Shown one piece after another: positions 21,752 through 34,062 of a stretch of DNA of 64,000 nucleotides. A model generated the notes under the pieces. That model made no database searches and was not told the origin of the DNA. It was given only the letters and a program-made list of their open reading frames with translations. The stretch's first letter is position 1. Each line of letters begins with the position of its first letter. This stretch comes from Deinandra increscens subsp. villosa (Eukaryota; Streptophyta; Magnoliopsida; Asterales; Asteraceae). The stretch is from assembly GCA_039602395.1 (NCBI GenBank), contig JBCNJP010000007.1:120748957-120812956 (forward strand). Direction: 5' to 3'. The position numbers and the translations under genes are program-made.

Positions 21752-22262
21752 GAGTAAACTTCTATTTTAGTCCTTGACGTTTGCTATTTTAATCGATTTT
21801 AGTCCAAACTTTTCAAAATTTCCAATTTGGTGCCTCACATTTCGTTTTATAATCAATTTTGGTCCAAGTATTAGTTTCCTTTTAAAATAAGCTCTTAGTT
21901 GACTTTGTTTGACCCCACCTTAAGGGTATATTTGTCCATTTACATATCCAAAGACAAAAAAAACATTTAAAAAAAAATATCAACACATTATTAAAAAAAA
22001 GATTATTTAAAAAAAAAGATTATTTTGTGTTGATATTTTTTTAAAAAGTTTTTTTTTTGTTTCTGGATATGTAAATGGACAAATATACCCTTAAGGTGGG
22101 GTCAAGCAAAGTCAAGTAAGAGATTATTTTAAAATGAAACTAATACTTGGACCAAAATTGATTATAAAACGAAATGTGAGGCACGAAATTGACAAATTTG
22201 AAAAGTATGGACTAAAATCAATTAAAATGACAAACGTCAAGGACTAAAATAGAAGTTTACTA
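21752..22262. mobile_element. MULE-type foldback MITE upstream of PYM
   Basis: 511 bp, almost entirely an inverted repeat. GAGTAAACTTCTATTTTAGT at the left has its complement at the right, and matching continues inward through GTCCATTTACATATCC. A 9-bp target duplication AAAAATTAA (21743-21751, 22263-22271) fits Mutator-like elements. The last base of the right end is A here but the expected C in the second block copy. It lies 155 bp before the PYM ATG, so its transcript or hairpin could affect PYM expression. That effect is inference. Confidence 0.88.
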
Positions 22263-22416
22263 AAAAATTAAACATACATATGTGTTACATAAGTCCACTT
22301 AGATAGTATTACCAAATCTTTTACTCTGTTCACCTGTTCTTCATAATTAATTGATCATCCTTTCGAATTCGAATCTTCACCAACGGATTCTGAAATCTGA
22401 ATTGGCTAGCTGTTTG

Positions 22417-24409
22417 ATGGCGAGCAGTGGCGGAGGAGGAGGAGAAGAAGAAGACGAAGCGAAAGAAATGGCTGCTGAGCTCACCAAAACCCTAAAACAA
22501 GGAGAAAGACTCCTTGCCCCGACCCGACGACCCGACGGAACCCTACGCAAGCCCATTCGTATCAGAGCCGGTTACGTTCCTCAAGATGAAGTCGCCATTT
22601 ACAAATCAAAAGGCGCCCTGGTAGGTTTATGATTCTTTTCTCTCTCGATTTTATTTATTCGCGTAATTTCATATGATTGATGGATCGAAGATTGTTTTTT
22701 GAAATTCAAAATTGATAATTGACAGTTGAAGAAGGAGATGGAGTCAATCCCCCCTGGTTATGATCCTCTTGAGGTGGATGTTGTAATAAGTAAACCTAAA
22801 AGCAAATCGGCCAAGAGGAATGAGAGGAAGAAGGAGAAGCGGTTGCAGGTTTATCATTTAACCCACCCCCTTACAATTAATTATTAGCCTTTTGTTATTA
22901 AAATTGAAACTTGAAAGTGCTTCCTTCCAAAATGGCATCTTTAGATTAGATTGCAGGCGACTAAATAAAACCCAAGTTAAGACTTCATTTTTTTGCTAGG
23001 GACCTTTACAACATATTTCTTGTCAATTGTTATGTACCCATTGGATTACTCATGAAATGCCAATGGATGATAAATGATATCCTTTAGGTAATTAAACTAG
23101 AGGAAATATCATGTGGTGACTTCTAAGTAATTAAACTTGGAGAGACCCCTGACAAAATGTTTGTATTGTGAAAAGGTTACAGAGAAGAAAATCAGAAATA
23201 CTTATTTCCAGTTTGTTAAGATCTGAATTTCAGGAACAGAACTCAGAAGTTGATATGTATCTGTAAACTTTTCATTTTATGGTAATCGTATTTAGACTTT
23301 AATTTGGATATTTTTTACTTTTAGTGGGTGTTCGTTGGTGTTTGTTTTTATTCCTTTAGAGTATTACTCAACGGACATAAATGAATACGGACACTACATT
23401 TTCTTCACAAACAAACAAGAACAAGAAATCCGTTCTCATGTTATTTCGTTTATTTCAATATTTTGTGAAAGTAAAATGAACAAACATGAAACAAGCCCGT
23501 TTGTGTTCATTTGGTTCGTTTATGCCTTTTATGGGCCTAATGTTCTTGAATGCATTATTGCTGGACACAAAAGGAGAAAGTTGACATTTTGATTAAATTT
23601 GTTTGTTGGTATATTTTTTTTTTATTTACCTTGACATGTTTTTTTATTCCTAGTATACGTATGCAACATTGCTACTTGTTGAAGCAGGCTTCCCTTGATA
23701 AGGGAAAAAGTGAAGTTTCATCTAATGACGATCTAGATCACGCATCAGAACCTTTTGAATCAGTTGTGTCCCAGATGAATGAGATCAGTATTTCCGGAAA
23801 CTCTTCGGTTGCTATCCCTCCCTTAAATTCAGCAACAGGGGATCATGTTCCGGATATTGACAAAAGAATCCGAGCCCTAAAAAAGAAGGTAATTTGTCCT
23901 TAAACTCTATGTTTCGGGTATAATCAGAAGGTTTTAAGTAAAACCTAACCTGATTTATGAGGTTATATACATTAAAAATAAAAGACTTTCGGTGACTTTC
24001 AAATAGTTTGACCCATTCCTCTTTTAGCTAAGTTTTTTATTTGACCGGTTTGAGATAATACACCGCAGCAAATCACGTGTTTATAAGTAAATGGTTTGAA
24101 ATTGCCACTTCTGACTAACAAGATTGCCCAAATGTGTTTCAAATTTTTAAACACCATGTTTCAAACAGTTTTTATGTTCTTGAATAAAATGATCTAGAAG
24201 TTTATTTGCGTTTTTGGCCGACTTTCAACACGTTTAACCTGATTTAAGATGAAATTTGGTTGCAGATCCGGTTAACCGAGGGTCAACAACTAAAAACAGG
24301 GAACGATTTGAAACCGGAGCTATTGGAGAAAGTAGGTAAATTAGATGATTGGCGACAAGAATTGAAGGTGTTGGAGGATAAAAAGGCTTCTCTGCAACAA
24401 ATTGTATAA
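22417..24409 (+). CDS. PYM: PYM homologue (partner of Y14 and Mago), first copy
   Basis: Four exons: 22417-22620, 22726-22848, 23688-23888, 24266-24409. All GT-AG, phase 0 throughout, 223 aa. PYM binds the Mago-Y14 heterodimer, helps take exon-junction complexes off translated mRNA and recycles their parts in the cytoplasm. The conserved N-terminal Mago-binding segment is present: GERLLAPTRRPDGTLRKP, then IRAGYVPQDEVAIYKSKG (about residues 29-66). A PPGYDPL motif and a Lys/Arg-rich stretch (KSAKRNERKKEKRLQ) follow. The C-terminus (DIDKRIRALKKKIRL...) is helical and charged. A Gly/Glu-rich leader precedes the domain. The start is the first ATG in frame. A foldback MITE lies 155 bp upstream. 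Intron 2 holds the cluster of differences from the second copy, while the exons are identical. Confidence 0.93.
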
Positions 24410-26290
24410 ACATCTCATCTTTTTGTGGTTTCATCAACAAGTTTAGTTTTTTTTTTTCTTTTCTGGTTTGCTTTCTTAAGATTCTATTCAGATTTGAAAC
24501 TAAAATCAGGCTAGTCTGTCCAGGTTCGATATGAAAAAACAATCCGAAAACCGAGCAAATTCGCTCTTTTTATTTCTTAGTTTGTATCTCTAGTTTACCA
24601 TTACTTCTTAGATTGTATATTTGTATGTAACTAGGTGATATAACCACACTAGTGCGTTACATCTATAAACTGTCATTTTAAAAATTATGGTTTTAAAAGT
24701 AAAACAATAAGATTTTTAATAATATACTATTACTCTATCTTTTTAAAATAATAGATCATATGAAAAGTTGAATTAAAAGAATGGTAAAAAATTAACGAAA
24801 AAACCAACACATGGTGAGTCATTAGTTGCTAACCTTCTTTTAGACGAAGGTATTAGGTTCAAACTTAGACATGGTGCAATTTAATATGGGGATCAGTTTA
24901 GGAGTAGGATTATAGTGGATTTACCAATTAAAGAATGTTGCTAACCTTCACTTAATTATAAAATTGTCACCACATCTACTATTGCCATTGGGTTATTGAT
25001 CAAAAATTCAAAAGCTCAAATGAAGCAAAGCGCATGACGCAGAAAGCTAAATCAGGCGAATATGATAGAGGACATAGCATAAATGAAACCGTTGATCATT
25101 TCATTGAACATATATGATTTTCTTTCTCAATGTTTTTTTAGGCGACTCATCAACCGATCACGCAGTAATCAATGATAAAATGGTACAAACAAATAAAAGT
25201 CATTGGATTTCATAGCTCTTCATCATAGCCCTTTATATATATGTTATAAATGGATGTGCAAACACTTATTTGAACTCACCTTGTTTTAACTGTTTTCTCA
25301 ATCTAATTCTAATTATAAACGGCACTTTTACATCACTGAACATCCGATCTAAGCCTTGTTAACAACATTTTTAATTTTTTTCTTTTATCACGTATAGGGC
25401 TATCTGGATCGACATTATTAATCTATGGGAACTTTACTTGCACATGACTAAAGCAAAAAAAAACTACAGCAAAGTATCAATGCATACATTTATTCCAACA
25501 CTTTCTCACAACAACTCAATATTACCGACCAAACATAAGAACTCAATTTAGAAAAGTAGACGAGAAAGCTCATTTAACCTATAAATCTCACATCAGTTGC
25601 TCATACAACAAATATGGGCCAAATCAAATACTTTGTAATAATTTTGATCAGTAACAATCGACTTTCTTAAAGGCCAATACCCTTGGTCATGAACTCACGG
25701 TCACAATGGTCACGGTTGGTTCCCTTCGTCATTTTGAGTTGGCAACCCAACCCAGAAAACTAACTGATGGGAGAGAGGCTCATTTGACATATAACCTACT
25801 CACACCATTTGACCATAAAACATGAAACAAATCTCATAATATGCAATTGTTTCAATCCATAACACTCATTCACTCAACGTCACAACCCATGGGCAGATGT
25901 GAAGCCATCTATTTTGCTATTTGTAAATGTTAAATGGATCAAACAGGTTATCAGGTCAATGTGTTGAGCAAAATAGGTTTGCAGGTCAATTTGAACTAAT
26001 TCACTCAACTTGACCGGTCAGTTGACAACTCAACATCTCTCGTATTATGTTTCAGGTCGTGTTAAAAATCACCATCCCTACTCTAACTTGGTACCAAAGA
26101 GTTTGAACACAATGTAGACAAACATGGAGAAAATCACAATATATTTCCGCTAGGCTTTGAATAACCCGTTACAGATTTCTATTAAGAAAAAAGGGCCCAA
26201 AACCCGTCAGGCAACATCTCAAGAATAACAGTCACACATCACAAAACTGTTCCGTACCGGATAAAGCAAAAGCATAAGAATTAACATAAC
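24410..26290. other. region between convergent PYM and MRT4, no gene seen
   Basis: Contains both 3' UTRs. A 13-bp direct repeat GTTGCTAACCTTC occurs at about 24826 and 24938. No protein-like frame is present. Confidence 0.5.
24805..24950 (+). mobile_element. possible degenerate SINE
   Basis: GGTGAGTCATTAGTTGCTAA followed about 35 bp later by AGGTTCAAACTTAG resembles tRNA-like boxes A and B. No clear tail is visible and the only flanking repeat is the 13-bp GTTGCTAACCTTC. Tentative. Confidence 0.3.
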
Positions 26291-28615
26291 TTATGAGGAC
26301 TCAATATCTGAACCCTGCAAACCTTCTTGGTAGACTTGAAAATCCTCAGGGCTCCATCTGCATATCAAGTGGAGCTTAAATGTAGCCATCTTGATCCCCA
26401 TTAATCGCTTCATTCACATCAAAACCAGTGAGATGATAACAAGTAATCACTAATTTGACATTTATAAAATAAATTTAGCGATATAAAAAACCCAAAAAAG
26501 ATAACCTAAAAACAGGTGGTACTAACCAGTATGCGAGAAGCCTCAGGTGATATGGGGTTACCCTCCTCACATACAACAAAATCTCCAACAAGCTCCACGA
26601 CTCCTGTTCCACATCAAAAGGAGCAACATAAAAAACTGCATACTTAGAGGTAGGGGTCCAATTTGGCTGGTTTCACAAATAAAAAATGGGTCCAAACGTG
26701 AAGACGGTAACTACAGTTTCAGTATTTGATAAACCAGTTCAAAGTTCCAAACTGTTAATACCTAACCGTATGAATCTCAAACAGCCAAAACGGCCGAAGC
26801 TATCAATTTTTGGCGGTCCCTACTTAGGTACCATAAAATGGCATGATGGGTTGGATAACAGGTAATTTTTATGCAAAGCGCGTTTATTTGGATTTCTCAT
26901 GCGCCATGAATAATTAGAAAGTTAAATAAGATTAAGAACACTAACATTATTTGAATAATAATCTAATTTCTTGGACTAGATGAATTGGGAGAAAGAGATT
27001 ACAAACCTTTACTTAACCGCACTGGCAATCCTTGCTTCCTCAAAAAGGGCTCCATCTCATGTGTGAACTGATCCAGTGGACCTTCTTTAAGTTCCACCTA
27101 AAGACTCAAATGTTACTAGATATGTAATACATACTGATAATTTATAAATTTATCAAACAAATTACTGTATAGGCAAACCAATTGTGCAGAAATATTTATA
27201 TTATATATATATATCACATGTGGGTGTGAACATGAGTTACACCAAACTACTAACCGTTTCTGTAGCAATACTTCCAGTCCTAGCAAAGTCATAGTCTTCA
27301 TACTCGCTAAATATTCTGGAAAAATGTAGCAGCAATAACAAATTTAAATATGTAAAAGAAAAATGAAAACGTAAATTAACAATAGGTCTAGCTAGAGGTG
27401 TAGGGTGGCAGATAATTCGGACAGGTACTAAATTCGGGTTGAAACATGTCATCTTTTAGTGCAGGTTGCAGAAAAGATGCAGGTTGCAGCAGGCCAGGCC
27501 GCCAGGCAGGGTTTGGTTGACCCGTTAACACTTTTCTTTGATTATATAATGATTATAGATCATAAATCCAAAAATAACTTGGCTAATGCAAGATGTTAAT
27601 GGGATTGTAGTATTAACCTTTGGGCTTCTTCTACAGGCATGTTAGTTAAACAAAGACCAGAATCCCCTCGCAGAAGCTGTATACAAATATGGAAAAATTT
27701 AGCATACAAAGAGAAAAGCAACCACACTAAGGTTTCTTAAGCCACAAGGAATTAATGCGTTACCTTAGAAACCTTGTGAAGCCCTGGTCTCGTCTCATCG
27801 GATTCAGAGCGGCCTAATGCAACCTGCATGACTTTGTTTGACCCTAGAAAAAATCTGAAGCAACAAAAAGTTAGAAAACATATACAAATATAATATCTTA
27901 GAATCATATGTGGTGTTTATGACTTGACACAAAACACAAACCAACAAGATACGAAAATAATCAGGTTTTGATTCGTTATTTCCAACACGTTTAATTAACA
28001 TGTTTGACTCATTGAAACAAATGCGTTACATGATTCAAGTGCTATTCAAATAAATACATGTACATATCATCAAGTATAATTACTATTGATTTAACACTTT
28101 TAAGTTTTAATCACCTGCTGGTGGATTTGAGTTGCTCTCTAAACTGCTTAAACTTGAGATTCCTCATGTTCTCAAAGCTGAAAACATATATAGAACTGTA
28201 TTCCTCAACTGCTTCTCTTATCGAACTCACTATGATCTCTTTATGCTCTCTTCCTTTCTTCTTTGTTTTTGACAACGTCACTACACATTAGAACCGTTAA
28301 CATTAACACAAATTATGATACAGCTGAAGCAAGCTGTAAACGAAGTCGAATCATCAAACAAACCCTAAAAAGCTTCGATTAAGGAAATAGAGCAAAAACT
28401 TTCGAACCATGAGTTTCAATGTCAATGTTTCAAGCTACAAACGCATCCAGATCGAGGTCTAACACTTGAACTCGATCAAAACCGAATCAATTCGATTGAA
28501 CAGTTGTATCGATCGATTTGGTTTTCGTAATCAAAATCAGAGTACGTACATATCTAGAAGTTAAAGAAGAAATGATGAACAAATTACCTGCTCGATCTCT
28601 CTTGGATTTAGGCAT
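26291..28615 (-). CDS. MRT4: ribosome assembly factor MRT4 (P0-like), first copy
   Basis: Eight exons in transcription order: 28615-28588, 28280-28115, 27854-27764, 27676-27618, 27315-27255, 27097-27007, 26603-26527, 26407-26291. All GT-AG and in phase, 229 aa, the usual size. MRT4 is a nucleolar paralogue of stalk protein P0 that occupies the P0 site on pre-60S ribosomes until late maturation. Visible marks are the basic start MPKSKRDRAVTLSKTKKKGR, the L10/P0-like core (YSSIYVFSFENMRNLKFKQF, FFLGSNKVMQVALGR), and the MRT4-type second domain with FARTGSIATETVELKEGPL, MEPFLRKQGLPVRLSKG and the end MGIKMATFKLHLICRWSPED. The 5' flank is cut 77 bp upstream of the ATG by the N gap. The second copy retains the promoter. 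Confidence 0.94.
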
Positions 28616-28692
28616 CTTTGTAAGATGAAATGTGTGGCTGCTTGTTTAGCTGTTGGCCTCTTCTCGTCTTCTCTTCTTCAACGGTAATAGCA

Positions 28693-29192
28693 NNNNNNNN
28701 NNNNNNNNNNNNNNNNNNNNNNNNNNNNNNNNNNNNNNNNNNNNNNNNNNNNNNNNNNNNNNNNNNNNNNNNNNNNNNNNNNNNNNNNNNNNNNNNNNNN
28801 NNNNNNNNNNNNNNNNNNNNNNNNNNNNNNNNNNNNNNNNNNNNNNNNNNNNNNNNNNNNNNNNNNNNNNNNNNNNNNNNNNNNNNNNNNNNNNNNNNNN
28901 NNNNNNNNNNNNNNNNNNNNNNNNNNNNNNNNNNNNNNNNNNNNNNNNNNNNNNNNNNNNNNNNNNNNNNNNNNNNNNNNNNNNNNNNNNNNNNNNNNNN
29001 NNNNNNNNNNNNNNNNNNNNNNNNNNNNNNNNNNNNNNNNNNNNNNNNNNNNNNNNNNNNNNNNNNNNNNNNNNNNNNNNNNNNNNNNNNNNNNNNNNNN
29101 NNNNNNNNNNNNNNNNNNNNNNNNNNNNNNNNNNNNNNNNNNNNNNNNNNNNNNNNNNNNNNNNNNNNNNNNNNNNNNNNNNNNNNNNNNNN
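28693..29192. other. assembly gap, exactly 500 N
   Basis: A fixed-size run of N typical of scaffolding. The sequence to its left (ending at 28692) and to its right (starting at 29193) are the end and start of the duplicated block. Confidence 0.99.
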
Positions 29193-30897
29193 TAATATTT
29201 TTTAACGATTGTCAAAAGCACAAAAATATTTAAAAAAAAAAGATCGTTAAACTTTACCAATTACCAATTGTCTAGTTTATACATTAGCGCGATTTACCAA
29301 TTGTCAAAAGTATAATAATATTAAAAAAAGAATTAAATTTTGAACTACCATGTGTAGTTGACAATGGAAAGTGGGAGACATGAAAAAAGCCCGTTTTACC
29401 ATGATTTCCTTTTGCAGCTTGTCATGCACTAACAACAACCACTCACAAAAACATGAAATCTAGCATGGAAAGAAATTTGTACTCTTTTCTTTGATGTTTG
29501 TACTTTTGGATTTTGGACCACACTTTAGGGAATTTGGGGACAATAATTTTGGTATCAAAGAACAAATCAATTAAAAACTTTTACATGTATCATGTGACAT
29601 AACAAAACTATTATGTGTTATACATGTATTTAATACTATGAAATAGAACACCTCTAGCAGTTGTAAAATATTTCATGACACATCAAACTTTGTGATCACC
29701 ATACCTAATAGAATCACGCCATTACTAAACTATATTGCCTTCATGCGTTAATTTATCATTGCAACCATCGAAAAGCGATATAGCATCACTGTGTACCATA
29801 ATGAATCACCATTGCTGGCTGAGACAATGGACACCGACAATCCATGCTGAGACATCGCCTCGATCACTAATATAAATTTTTGCCATACATTTCTAAAAGT
29901 AGGTTTCGTGATGAACACTTTTTGTCAACCTATCAGGTTCATGACATTTCTTTTTGACTTGAGAATAAGCTAGACATCTCTCCACATTCTTACGGTATCA
30001 CATTTCAATCTCGATCACAAGTAATTATTGGTTATATCTCGATACATCTTGTTTGCAGTAGGATGAACAGAATATCTGAATTTATGAGCTTCATCTAAAA
30101 TTACTGAATTAACCCTAAAAATTATTCGGAATTTATACACCCCAAATCTTTACTTAATGTCATCATAATTCTCTTCAAGTTGTTTTACATGACTAAGATC
30201 CTTTCTTGTTCTAAATTTCCTTTTCTCAAGGCCTTAGTTTCTGTTTTCTCTATTTGATTGGGTGCCGTCGATTTAACTTTACCGGATGAATCCTTTCAAC
30301 TAACATCCATATTTATAATATATTGTATATAACTTTTATATATATGTATTTCATATAAATATAAATTATTGAACTTTTTACTAGTAGCATATTTCACGGT
30401 CAGGAAAAAGAAGGGTCGTACCAAAACCATGCACGCTCATGCTCCATCCCCATGAAAAAGCTCACTCTTCTTCACCAACCCACCCCACCATCATCATCAT
30501 ATAACCCAACTCATTGCCAAAGTCAACATCAATATTTAACTTTGTTATTATTATTTCATAATCTCCTTTAATCTTATTTTATTAATTAGAATTAACGCGT
30601 TAACCTGTACCTTACTATTTATGTGAAAACGGGTTACTAGCTAGGTTATAAACGCTAATTTGGTTAATAAGGTTACCAACAAGTTTTGATAATATATAAC
30701 ATTTTATTTATAGGATAAATATATAAAATTATAAACGTACTTTGTTCATATAATGCAGCTTCAATTCAGCTGGCTGGTTTTCTGGCTAGTTTTCGTTTAT
30801 ATAATGAGTCTTCAACATGTGTTCTTGAGTCTTGAATCTTCATATACATGGCTCCGCTCCAACACAATAATAAGCAAACTAAGCGTTAGCATTGATT

Positions 30898-31443
30898 GGG
30901 GACTGGGTCAAAATCCGGCAGGGGCGGATCTAGGAAAGAAAATCAGGGGTAGCGGGGACTAATGGGGGTTCGGGGGCAGCGCCTCCGAATTTTTTTTTAG
31001 GTACTTAACGGGCTTTTGATCATATTTTCAAGGGGCTTTTGCTCATATTTTTAGGTAAAAACCATAAAATTTCTTTCAGGGGTCACGAAAATTTCGTTTC
31101 AGGGGTCGCAAAATACCAAAAACGTAAAACCCCGAAAAAATTTCCTTCTTCGCGTTAACGGTTCAGGGGTCGCGGGGGCTACCCCTACCCATAGGGTAGG
31201 TCCGCCCCTAAAATCCGGGGCCCTTAAAACAAAATTGTACATGGGTCTCCATGAAAGCACTCGTTTGTCTCGCAGAGTGCTACAAGCGGAACAATAGTCG
31301 TATTGCCGGAGATTGCTCACACCCGAGATTCCTCCAAATAATTTAGGTGTAAGAATTTTAGGAAAAAAGACTATGGTGGAAGAAAGAACAAGAGATACAC
31401 AATCTCTTGTACATAAGAATACTCTTCTCATAATGGTTATTTG
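30898..31443 (-). mobile_element. LTR fragment (second copy)
   Basis: Counterpart of 14745-15290, again split by the hAT MITE. Confidence 0.48.
30919..31210. mobile_element. hAT-type MITE (second copy)
   Basis: Identical to 14766-15057, with the same AAATCCGG duplication at 30911-30918 and 31211-31218. Confidence 0.87.
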
Positions 31444-32138
31444 ATTTTTCTACTCTCATGAAGTATTAGACTTTTAAAGTTTTTTTAATTTTTTATTATT
31501 GTCTGTCTAAAACAAATGAACCTAAGGTTTTATTTATACTCACACTTTCATCTATCTTGTTTATGAGTCAAGACATGAAATCTCAACAATAATGACTCAA
31601 AACTCCATTCTAATTTTGAGTCAAAACATCTATTTAATTTATATTAAACCTCTTATTAAATAGAAAAATAAAACATTCAATTCATATTGGTTTATGACAT
31701 ATTTTATTTAGAATTAAACAAGAGAATGTAACAATTTCTAAGTGTGTACGTTGTAACAGTATGTCGGTATATATCAACCACTTATTCCAATCATATAAAA
31801 CTTGAGCATCGATATTGTATTTATCATAGCTCAATTTTGAACATCGTTTGGTTTAATCACAAATATAAATATAATTGTTATTGTCCAGAACTCTCATTTT
31901 CATTAAAAAAAAAAAAAGAATTCAGTTTTTACCTTCATGGATAACGAAAATTGTTTATTCTTGTTATATTGAAGATATAGACGACTGGTGAAGGGTGTAT
32001 TGGTAAATTTCCATTTTGACCATCGTAATTGCATGCAGTGATGACCAAGATTAATGTTTGTCATAAATTTCTAAACAATTCATATATTACACTTCACCCC
32101 ACCCCAGGTTTTAACATATAGTTAAATTATGAACTCAC

Positions 32139-32150
32139 TAAAATATATCC
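32139..32150 (+). promoter_or_regulatory. TATA-like element of MIR394 (second copy)
   Basis: TAAAATATATCC at the same position relative to the hairpin, except for the shorter CT tract between them. Confidence 0.35.
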
Positions 32151-32250
32151 ACTTCATGTTACAACTCTCTTACATATCTCTCCTCTCATCTTCTCTCTCT
32201 CTCTCTCAAACTTCAAAGATTCATCTCTCTCGTTAAATAGAGGGAGGGTT

Positions 32251-32389
32251 TCTCATGAACATACATACAGAATCAGTTTGGCATTCTGTCCACCTCCACA
32301 TATGTTGAAGATAAATATATATATAGCGATGATTACTGGTTAGGAGGTGGTCAGCCTGCTAAATTAGCTCTGTAAGTTTTCTCATGAGA
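32251..32389 (+). ncRNA. MIR394: MIR394 primary hairpin (second copy)
   Basis: Mature miR394 is at 32278-32297 and the opposite arm at 32343-32362. The hairpin is identical to that at 16101-16239. The CT tract just upstream is two bases shorter here. Probably the same locus assembled twice. Confidence 0.94.
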
Positions 32390-33591
32390 GACGTTAAAAC
32401 AAACGATACATGAAGCTCATATGTAGATAGGTGCATGATCTTCATGTTAATTCTTTTGCTCGAGTTTCTCTTGATACAAAATCATCATCAAGATCATCAT
32501 CATATATAAGTTATAATGGTTTTCGATTAGTTTTCTATCATTTATAAGCGATTAGTTTTCTATCATATATAACTTTCGTTTGTATTCAAGTGATCATCAA
32601 TTGGGTTATTCTATGTATCTCATCTCTATGGTTTACCTTTGATGATTCTATTCACAAAAGTTAGTCTAAATTAGGGCTTTCTTGGTTTCTCTATAACGTT
32701 CTTATATATGTTTAGTATTTATGCGCGCATCTTTTAGCTTCATTCTATTACCATAGATGTTAGACGAGATCATTCGTTGATTACTTAGGGTACTAGGTTA
32801 ATAACCCGTGTATTACACGAGTTGATTTCATAATAATAGATACATATAAAAAAAAGAAAAAACGGTTAAAATAATTAAAATTATTATCTTTGATAAATTG
32901 TTGATTACTTTTCTTAAAATAATCAAATAATTGAGTAATTTATCAAATTCACATTAAGTTTTTCTAAAAATAAAATAATAGAAATTTAGTTTTGACAAAA
33001 TTGGTAATTATACTTAATTGATAATCTAATAAATTGATACTTGAATGTGGTTTTGACATGTGACAATAATGATGTAAACCTCCTAAAAATGAGACATGTA
33101 ACACCTATTTTATTACTTTATTAGGATTAAAGATAAGAAAAACATTAAAATCGGTATAATTAACATTACGAGTATAAAATTTTATATCATATATTTACTT
33201 AAAAGCCATGATATATGGAATTCGAATGTTGATCTTGTGTTAGTCAACCCATAAAATATAATTAATTGATTATGGAAATTTGGGAAATGTAATAAAGGAT
33301 GGAGTGAAATTGTGCTAGCTTTTTGACTTTTTTATATATTTGAATTAAAAGTGGAAAACTTAAAGACTTCAAACTTTTTGTCAGTCGATAATGATTTAAG
33401 CAAGACATGGTGACATAACATGTTCCTTTCAATACTTCATCATTATGATGCATAACGATTGTGTGCTTTCAGCTATGGAGTTCCCACTTAAAGCATTGGA
33501 TTCTTGTGAGCATTATTTCTCATATTCTATCCATTCACTCTTTTACTATATATACACACCCACAACATACATATATAAATATATATATATT

Positions 33592-34011
33592 CCGTGTAGA
33601 CCCCTTAAATTTTGTAGACCCCGTTGACCCCTATAAAACTCAATAAAAATAAAACTTAGTGTTGTAAATTTGGTTTTTTTTATTACGATAAGCTTTTAAG
33701 AACCAAAAAAATAAATAAATAAATTTAAAAAAAACAAAAAACATTAAAAATCGAACATTTTAAGACAATGAGTTTTAAAATAATGAGTTTTAAACGCAAC
33801 ACTGAGTTTTATTGAGTTTATTGAGTTTTAAACTCATTGATTTTTAAAACTCATTGTCTTAAAATGTTCAATTTTTAATGTTTATCGCAAATAAAAGCTT
33901 ATCGCAAATAAAAAAAACTAAATTAACAAAACTGAGTTTTATTTTTAGTGAGTTTTAATGAGTTTTATTGAGTTTTATAAGGGGTCTACAAAAAATAAGG
34001 GGTCTACACGG
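33592..34011. mobile_element. foldback element with GTAGACCCC termini (second copy)
   Basis: Counterpart of 17443-17862, followed by the same interrupted TA microsatellite (34021-34088). Confidence 0.74.
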
Positions 34012-34019
34012 ATCTTTTA

Positions 34020-34062
<43 letters not shown>

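Larger units (their letters stand above)
13040..28692. repeat. 15.65-kb block, first copy (ends at the N gap)
   Basis: This segment reappears at 29193-44840 in the same orientation. Coordinate offsets are 16153, falling to 16149 and then 16148 through small length differences. It carries MIR394, PYM and MRT4. It stops exactly at the first N. This is best explained as contig-end overlap rather than a biological tandem duplication. Confidence 0.95.

Noticed and set aside
23335..23592. 85-codon frame in PYM intron 2
   Set aside because: It is intronic and coincides with the dispersed-repeat segment that differs between block copies.
28630..29260. Open frames of 180-204 codons around 28630-29260
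   Set aside because: They consist almost entirely of undetermined bases in the gap.
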